From the NCBI GenBank assembly GCA_023935145.1, contig CM043704.1, positions 95,753,873-95,817,872 on the forward strand: a stretch of DNA of 64,000 bases, given 5' to 3'. Position numbers and translations under genes: made by a program. The notes beneath the pieces are model-generated. The model ran no database searches. It saw only the letters and a list, made by a program, of their open reading frames with translations, and was not told where the DNA came from. The DNA comes from Bretschneidera sinensis (Eukaryota > Streptophyta > Magnoliopsida > Brassicales > Akaniaceae). Below, in pieces: positions 56,401 to 64,000 of this stretch. Position 1 is the first letter of the stretch. Each line of letters begins with the position of its first letter.

Positions 56401-57611
56401 AACAAAAGAAAGTTTGCATTTTGTCATCCATTTAGCTTAAAAAGAACATGAGGCTTTGCCCTTACTCTGATCTTTTGGCAAACCAAGTAGTTATTTAGCA
56501 ATTTTTTTATATGATTAGCAACAGAAAATATACCCATAAAAATATTATTCTTTTTTATTGTATAATTGATAATTTCAAGCCCTACTTATGTTGGCCTACA
56601 AAGCAGCTACTAAATTAAACATTGTGAAATTTAGATCTTCTTCATTGGCTTCAAGATTTTCGTACCTCCACAAATCCATCACCGAAGTTGATACCATTTC
56701 CAAAATATGTGCGCGCAAGATGGCGATTAAGTGAAGCAGAGTTGAACTGGGTCAACACAAAAATCTTGTTTATGCCGCTGTTGATGCAGTTGCTCATTGG
56801 AATATCTATAAGCCTATAGCATCCTCCCAATGGAACCTGCAGATCTTACCATGTCATCACATGATGAAATACCAAATCGTACAATAATTTTCAATCAAAA
56901 GGTTGTGCTAGTGTGGTCAATAAGTTTATGGAACAGTAAATTCAAAGGGTAAATTTCAATGCCAGAAAAGCTAAATTTATCCAAAAATGTATCAATTTGA
57001 TCTTATTGACAAATTACAATAGCCAAAGTACCAACTAAGTGAAGTTAAGCAAGACAGGATATTTTCTTACAGCTGGTGTTGCTGCCCTTCTGGTAAGAGG
57101 AAAGAGGTGAGTCCCTGCTCCTCCTCCTAATATGATTGCAGCCACATTTTTTGGGTCTGCTTTTCGCCTTTCGAAAACTGGTGCCTTTACGGTCTGAAAA
57201 AAGATTGCCAAGTAAGATTTGAAACAACACATCAAATTAAATTTCAACACATTTTTAATCTGAACATCCGAAATGAGTAAATGCATATGCAACCTTTCCT
57301 AGAATTCTTTAAATGGGTGACAAAAAAAACACTGATAATCGTATTTAATACTATCAAAAGGGATGCAATTAGCTTACCAGAGTCTCTTTGGGATTCCTTG
57401 ATGTGGTAACAGCATATGCAACACCAGGCTTGACCTTCTTTGCTCTCTTCTCAGCTTTCGAACATTTTGCCAACTGATGAACCCAAACATTGTCGTTTAG
57501 GCTTCTTCTGACCCTCTCCCCCCAAAATCCGTTATCTGCATTCTTGAAACCACCTTTGCCTGGTTTTGCCACATAGGTATTGGGTTTCAAGGCAACACAG
57601 CAAGAATCCAT
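53489..57611 (-). CDS. ADP-glucose pyrophosphorylase large subunit (APL3/APL4-like), plastid
   Basis: Fourteen exons on the minus strand: 57611-57378, 57193-57071, 56836-56666, 56298-56206, 56069-55986, 55898-55843, 55562-55469, 55040-54855, 54606-54526, 54345-54259, 54180-54076, 53940-53834, 53747-53687 and 53590-53489. They join in phase to 527 aa. The enzyme makes ADP-glucose from glucose-1-phosphate and ATP for plastid starch. Residues 1 to about 70 look like a transit peptide. The [19 protein letters not shown] loop (101-119), '[16 protein letters not shown]', 'FSEKPKG', '[11 protein letters not shown]' and '[16 protein letters not shown]' are typical. The C-terminal beta helix has '[10 protein letters not shown]', '[11 protein letters not shown]' and '[15 protein letters not shown]'. 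His107 and Thr117 replace the Arg and Lys of catalytic small subunits, marking a regulatory large subunit. Confidence 0.95.
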
Positions 57612-59814
57612 AATGGTTGCCTCACTGCAAGGACTAAACCCAGAAAACAGTGACCACCCAGATGATGATGGATCAGAAATGAGAACACTCACAAAAGTAC
57701 TCAACCCAAATCCTGATAAAGTACAGGTCTAACCCAAGTAATCAAGTAAAGTGTAGATCACACAAAGATATCACAAAGAAAAGAAATGACAGTTGGTGTC
57801 ATATATTCAAAGTTACATAATAGAATAATGCACAAACTGAATCTAACCCGAAAAAGTAAGTCAATAGAAAAAGGGAACAAAATATCTGAATCAGATGCAA
57901 GAACCAAACAGAACTCGAGTACCTATATCGTAGAACTCCCAAATAAACAAGATTCTGAAGTAACCAGATGAATATAATCGTCTACAATTAGATTGAAAAG
58001 ATCAAAGAAGAATAACCCACCAAATGGTGCCCCGAAGTAGTCAGTCTACAAAATTGCGGGAGTTTAGAAAAGTGGTGAAGCGAGCTTTTCGATGGCTGAA
58101 AATGGAAGTCAAGATCAAAAGTAGAGTGAAATGCGTGAATGATAGTGAAGGTTGTTGTTACTACCTTTATTGGCTTGTGAGTACTCACGAGAAATCCTGC
58201 AATCTTGGTGTTGATTTATGTAGGGAGTGCATAACAAAAATTAATGTGGCATAAAACCACTATGTGTTACTGAGTCCACTTTCTTTATAGAGAAGCCCTT
58301 AGAGGCCACACATTTGTCCTATCAAATTTCAAGCCATATTTTACTATAAAAAACAAAATAATTAGATGATGGTTTTTCGTTTGCAAAATTTCTAATCCCT
58401 CGTTTGCCGGTTGAGATTATGTATTTCCCGCCGCTTGACATGTTGCTAATCAACTGATCAATGACTCGAATAATTTTCAAAGCCATGATTATGGTTTCCC
58501 ACTTTCCCTTAATCATCAAAATACAAATGGTTAATGTTGACACGAGTAATAGTATACTTAAAATTAATAAGGATGGTAGAATTTTAATGTGAACTGATTA
58601 ATAAACTAAAATTGATAATGATTAAATTAATTTTCATAATAGTAGGGATGATGTTTTGAAATTTACAAAATCTTTTTCATTATAGTAACCAAGTTGCTTA
58701 TTAAGTGATTTGCTTGTAATGATCATTACCTTTACCACATTAAAATAAATATGTTTATACCAAAGAGACAAGAGATATGCTTTACACCGTATAACTATGC
58801 ATTTGTATCATGTAAAAGAAATTCTCATGGCACCAACAAATAAAAAGATGAATAAAACTCTCAAATGTTTAAAGAAAATCTTAAAAAGAAAAAGAAATTC
58901 CATTATGTGCAAATTTTTTGTGTATTATTATGGTCATTAAGCATATGAGATGAGAGAGAGACACGTATGCTGGAGCATATGAGATGGCATAAAACTCACA
59001 ATTTACTTTATTTATATATTTTCTCCAAAAGTATAAATTTTACCATTAAACCGCATTGCCTTTTTTCTTTAGAGGCTTACATGCCACCCCAAATTTATAT
59101 TTTCAAATAAAATTTTTTTATGGTATGGTATTTAATGGAATGGAAGATAAAAATGTTTGGTTAATCCCTTTGTTTGAATGTTATAATTAAATAAATAAAT
59201 AAAAAATAGAGTAATATAATGGAAGGTAAAACCGGATAGTTAACTGTAATATGCTTAATTGTAAAGTAAAAATAAAGAAATAATTTAATAAACATGATAT
59301 AAAATTAAAATAATATATTTTATGAAATATTTAGTATTTAATAAAATAATTTTTTAAAAAAAATTAAACAACATAATTACAAATAAAAAAATCATAAACA
59401 GTAAATAAAATTAAAAAAAAATCGTGCAACACCTGTAAGCCCAAGTGTTGCAAAATGTGGAGACTTTGGCTGCATGTGTGGCAGATGTGAGTTTTGCAAC
59501 AGTGGAGGCCATAATTCGCCGCTCAATAAATTGATTTTATCAAATTCGATTTGGTTTCTCTTTTCTTCAAATTTAAATTATTCTATTTTTCAAAATATTT
59601 GAGAACTAATAGAAAATATTGAAAAAAAAAATTTGAAAAAATTTACAGTAGAATTTTATAAACAATCACGAAAAGCTATTAGAAAAACAAAAAGTAAAAA
59701 CATAGTGTTTATTTTTGAATTTTTAGCGTTCATAAAATTTTTCGACAATTCAAAGTGGAAATTTTCAAATTGTGTGGTTTAAGAAGACTTGAAGAAATAA
59801 TTATAAATTCAATA
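57612..59814. other. Region upstream of AGPase LS
   Basis: A splice acceptor-like TTGCAG lies on the minus strand near 57624, so a 5' UTR intron is possible. Its donor is not certain. No other gene is seen. A hairpin with 8-bp arms (TGCAACAC/GTGTTGCA, loop 12) lies at 59425-59452. The rest is AT-rich. Confidence 0.45.
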
Positions 59815-61441
59815 CAAATATTATGTCAGTTGTTGACGGTAAGCAAACGGAAAAAATTTATGAGATGAATGGGAAAGGCAAAGAGGTAATTCACGAGTGC
59901 TACATGGTGAGTTGGATTTACTTTAAGTAATTTAAATAAAAATGAAAACTCTAGTGATAATATTAAAATAAATTATTAGCTTATGTTTTAATGATAGATA
60001 AAGATTTGGTTGAGAGATATGATATGAATATTTGACACGTAAAAAAATTATTATATGAAAAAAAAATATTATTAGAATAATGAGTTGATTTAATAATGAT
60101 GGTGATAAATAAATTTTTGATGAGCTATGACTGATGTTTTAATACAAATTACGAGAAAATGAAATTTAATGGATCTTGACAAGTTTTTATGGATGATTTG
60201 ATATGATTTGGGATGAAATTTAATGGATCTTGACAAGCTTTGATGGATGATTTGATGTGATTTTAGATGAAATTTAGTGGATCTTGACAAGCTTTGATGG
60301 ATGATTTGATGTGATTTTAGATGAAATTTAGTGGATCTTGATAAGCTTTAATGGATGATTTGATGTGATTTGGGATGAGAGGAAATTAGTGGAATTTTTT
60401 TTATATAATTGGAGAAAAATTAGGATAGCTAAAATTAAATATTTGAATTCATGTTTGTTTTTTTTTATGTTATTATTCAGATGCATATTTCATATCATTG
60501 TTCATATGCATGTGAATTAAATGAGAAATAAAAGAACCAGGAAGTTAGCCAGTTTAATCGAAAAACCGTGACAGTCGATATATGCTGGAAATAAAAGGGA
60601 CACCGTGACAGTTGGTATATGCTGGAAATAAATTTCGTGACAACCAGGATAAGCTGTAAAGAAAAGAACCAGGAAGGGGCTGGTCTAAGATAATAAAAAC
60701 ATGTTGACGTGTGGGAAAACGCTCCCATAATAATAATTCATGCATTGCATCTGTTTTAACTGTTGCTTGTATTATTGAAATGCTGATGTGTGGTATGTTA
60801 TTGTGACTTTATTTATCGATGGATGAGTCTAACAAAGAGAGACAGTTATGATGATAAGAACCATCCAAATGGTAGATTTTATGATGTGACCCTCATTACG
60901 AGAAAATTTTAAGATAATTGATGGACTTAAGATTAACTAATAAATAAGAAAAAGATATTGATAGAGAATGTAACTTATGATATGTGTAGTGATAGTAGAA
61001 TGTTAGTATCAAGTTTTATGAACTATAATTGATTTAATATTGAATGACATTTTATACAATTGAGTACTTCTAGTAAATTTAATTCACTGAGCTTGTGAAG
61101 CTCGCCTCTCATTGTACAATGATTCAGGTAACAAGCATGACAAATAGTTTGGTGAATTGAGTTTCACAATAAATCATTTTCTGTAAGTCACGTACGTATT
61201 AACATCCTCAGACTAATGAGAAAATAAAATAAAATTTTATTTGTAAATATTCATGCATTTTATGTTGTATCTAATGTTTAAACATTGGATTGATGTAACT
61301 CATCTGTTGAGGGTTGAAGACTGATGTAAAATTTTATATTGGTGTTATTTATTTTTATTGTTGCATATATGTGTCATACTGAGATTTTCAAAATGTGATA
61401 ACATCGTTTCGAGGATAACAAATCCATGATGGATCTTTACT
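59815..61441 (+). repeat. Decayed solo LTR of the chromovirus family
   Basis: The plus strand follows, in order, the reverse complement of the LTR at 20964-23133. A 'GTG(C)TACATGGTGAGTTGGATTT' region (59897), the accordion of 'GGAAGGGGCTGGTCTAAGA' and 'TGTGGGAAAACGCTCCC' (60670-60725), 'GAGTACTTCTAGTAAATTTAATT' (61062), 'GAGCTTGTGAAGCTC' and 'GCATATATGTG' (61363) all appear. It ends near 'GATGGATCTTTAC' at 61440. No internal region flanks it. The left end is uncertain. Confidence 0.75.
60161..60376. repeat. Four 54-bp tandem repeats in the solo LTR
   Basis: Four consecutive 54-bp units each start GAAATTTA(A/G)TGGATCTTGA and contain GATGGATGATTTGAT. They differ by only a few bases from each other. 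The related LTR at 20964-23133 shows no obvious counterpart. Confidence 0.9.
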
Positions 61442-64000
61442 TTAACCTCACATTATTAGGATATTATAATTAAATAAAATGAATGAAAAATATAGTAATT
61501 AACTTTCTATTATTTGGATGTAAGGTGTAGGATGAAAAGAAGCAGAAATTTTAAATTATAGTGAAAAAATTCAATAATAGCTTTCATTATTAATTATAAA
61601 CAGCTTAATAAAGATAATTTTGATTCAAAATTAATAAATGAAGATTACATTTCTTTTTAAAACATTTAAATTGAAGAAACTCCCCCAAAAAAAACATGTT
61701 TTTGAAGGTAACATCATTTTGGTAACATGAGAATTCAAGATACCCTACAATTCTACCACCATCTTTAAAAAAATCCAAAAAAAGGGAAATAACATAACCC
61801 CTCTTATGCCCCATTTCATTCTTTTTTTGTTTATTCCATCCAACCACACTGTAAATGCTTTTGCTATTCTCAATGAATTTTTGTCATTAATAAAATGTAT
61901 AAGACCATATAGCATTCCTTAACGTATAAGCTATGTTTAAGTTTTAATATTTTCTAATTAATAAAATAATTAAGATATTCTCTAATTAACATTAAATTCT
62001 TAAATTTCTTATTGAATCTCACACATTGACTAAATCAACACATCGAAATCAGTTAATGTTGATTTTAGTTAATTTCAATTCTTGAATCGCATTCAATGAC
62101 TGTTATTTTTTTTTATTTTCTTTTATTTTGTTGGAACTTTGGTGATTGATGTACGCATATCCTCAACGTAGAAGCTCCATGGTTAGACCATATAGTTTGT
62201 ATAAATAAACACCAATGTAAGTTATTTTAATGGGCTCTCCTACAAATAAGTAATAGTAATTAATCTCAAACCTCAAGTAAGTATTTATAATTTACCCGTT
62301 TATAAAACCAATTTATCGAAATATATTACTTAATGAAGCCAGCATCCATAACAGTAACGAGAAAAACATGGTATATTATATTTGCACATATTTTTTAATA
62401 AAGGATTTGTTAATATATCTTAATATTTGGACTTATATTATGCAATATTTGTTTATAATAGTTTGAAAAGATTTTGTTTTTATTTGAGTTATAGTATAAG
62501 ATCATGATATTTTAGAAAATTGTAATGCTTATTAACAAGCTAAAGTTATTAAATAGAGCTAATTATTACCCATTTTCTAAACTTTTCTATTTTTTGTTAG
62601 TTCCTAGTGGAGATTATGTCTAATGGAGCCCAATAAGGCAAGCACCGTACAAACGGATTCTTCAATCATGTGCGATCGGTATATTTTGGACACTAAGCGT
62701 CACCTAACTAATGGACGGTTCTTATTACACTAAGCTTGGGCCCATAATATGCTTTCACTTGTCATCCACGTGCTCCATCACATTATCAACATTAACAATT
62801 CGAAACTGGTCTGTGTATTAATTACCAAGAAAGATATAAATTTTACCAAATGGTAATTGGGATTTTGTATAATCATAGAGTTATTGACTAAACTAATGCT
62901 TAGGTTTAACGGTTGCCATATAAGAGTAACGAACGTTTTAATTTTGATCTAAATTATCTTTTGAATTAAAAAAATAATTTATTTAACACTTAAACAAAAT
63001 TTATTTTTAAAGAAAGTTTCGGTTTTATCATAGATTTGAACTCTTCAACCCGAGGGAATCGGTTTTGGAAGAGATTTCCATTGCCTTTTCTTCTCTCTTA
63101 TGCATGACAGGAGAAGAGCTGTCATTATACTGAAAGGCCATGCTCAATAATTTGCATATTAGACATGAAATCCCAATACAGACTCTGAGAAGAGGAAGAG
63201 CCCACATTGGAGCAGTACATCGCTAGAAAAAAAAAAATTTGATTTTGATAGCTGAGCTTAACAATCTTAAGAAACTGTAAGCACATGATGCTGATGGGCA
63301 CATTACATTGACTATGATGTTTATATAATCAGGTGATTATTTTTAGTACGTGGCTAAATTTTCTTAACCGTACACGTCTTCCCAAAACAAAGGGAAGGGA
63401 GTAGGTGCAAAATGACAATAAAATAATATTTCTCTCCACCGATAGATTGATCAGTGATGTCCCATTTTTTTTTTGGTTGAGGTGGAATCAAATCACTGGA
63501 GTGGGCCCATCTCTGATGTTGAAGGAAGACTGCGTTGGGAAATATGCCCATAAGAAATCAGGCATATAGGGGCCCACCTGGTGAATTATTAGAGGTGGTA
63601 CACAAAAAGAGCCCGTTATAAGAAAACAAAGTAACTCCAGAAATGAAAGAAAAACAACGTATTATGTGACAAAATTTCACATGGCCTGCTTGTAAATAAT
63701 GAGTGCAAAGTCTTCCCCTCTTATGACTCTTTGAAGAGACTCTTTATATGTATCTCTCCCACGGCAAAATATCAAATTTTTTTTCTTCCATTTTCTCTCG
63801 TAGCTTTGCTTAGTATTTCAAATGCTCAAATTGTAACTTTTTACTTGATTTTCTGGACATTTTGCATGTGCAAAGATAAATACTAGCTAATTAGCTCACC
63901 ACTGTTTATGAGAAACATATGCCACCCAAGCCTACTTGCCTAGCAAACATCATGTGAAGGCAATCTAATCAATCATCTCCGGTCTCATGGACTCAACCAA
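61442..64000. other. Intergenic region at the right end
   Basis: AT-rich sequence with no supported gene. A CCACGTGC G-box-like site lies near 62767. A plant promoter-like stretch (TTTATATGTA at 63742, CT-rich tracts after 63780) near the end could belong to a gene beyond 64000. Confidence 0.4.

Noticed and set aside
57988..58254. Short frames upstream of AGPase on both strands
   Set aside because: Probably leader or promoter sequence; no conserved motif on either strand.

Overview
This window looks like a nuclear chromosome segment of a flowering plant, most likely a eudicot. The evidence is split genes with GT..AG introns, AT-rich spacers, plant-type protein families (phenylcoumaran benzylic ether reductase, SnRK1 gamma subunit, ADP-glucose pyrophosphorylase large subunit) and plant lineages of LTR retrotransposons. 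The species cannot be fixed from the sequence alone. No CRISPR array, operon, rRNA or tRNA gene was seen.

Layout. Bases 1-31 kb are a nested pile of LTR retrotransposons. A SIRE/Maximus-like copia reverse-transcriptase fragment (2-478) abuts the 3' part of a Tat-lineage Ty3/gypsy element (479-4053). A broken ankyrin-repeat gene follows on the minus strand (4054-4827). Next is a second, nearly full-length Tat element (4828-14747) with 5' LTR, PBS, gag, protease, RT, two RNase H domains and integrase. It also carries a spliced antisense gene of the 'putative gypsy-type transposon' family and a 49-bp tandem array. It is cut by a young, internally deleted Athila-like element (14748-19122, minus strand). 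After that come a Tekay/Del-like chromovirus remnant (about 19620-23133, minus), the copia remnant it entered (23134-26814, plus), an inverted copy of the same ankyrin pseudogene (26815-27190) and a small-LTR copia element (27841-30725, minus).

Bases 32-58 kb are the host gene block. A PCBER/isoflavone-reductase-like gene runs plus (5 exons, 308 aa). Four genes run minus: SPB1-type rRNA 2'-O-methyltransferase (11 exons, about 828 aa), RER1 Golgi-to-ER retrieval receptor (3 coding exons, 194 aa), SnRK1 gamma-type subunit KING1 (7 exons, 429 aa) and AGPase large subunit (14 exons, 527 aa). All five have intact reading frames once spliced by eye. KING1 and AGPase LS are neighbours on the same strand; both act in sugar/starch control, although no operon-like link is implied. 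The last 6 kb hold AT-rich spacer plus a decayed solo LTR of the chromovirus family (about 59815-61441).

Most unusual signals. The two Tat elements carry tandem arrays (48 bp and 49 bp units) in which every unit holds a short inverted repeat. The stem differs between the arrays by a matched change in both arms (TGCTCGG/CCGAGCA versus TCCTCGG/CCGAGGA), a compensatory change fixed across about 16 units each. The array sits behind the TATA box of the spliced antisense gene in both elements. Other points of note are decay of the gag-pol frame mainly by transition-type stops, a 22-bp perfect palindrome, repeated PPT-like tracts and CGATCG-type motifs in the Athila-like element, a MITE in the RER1 intron, a telo-box at SPB1 and paired G-boxes upstream of KING1.
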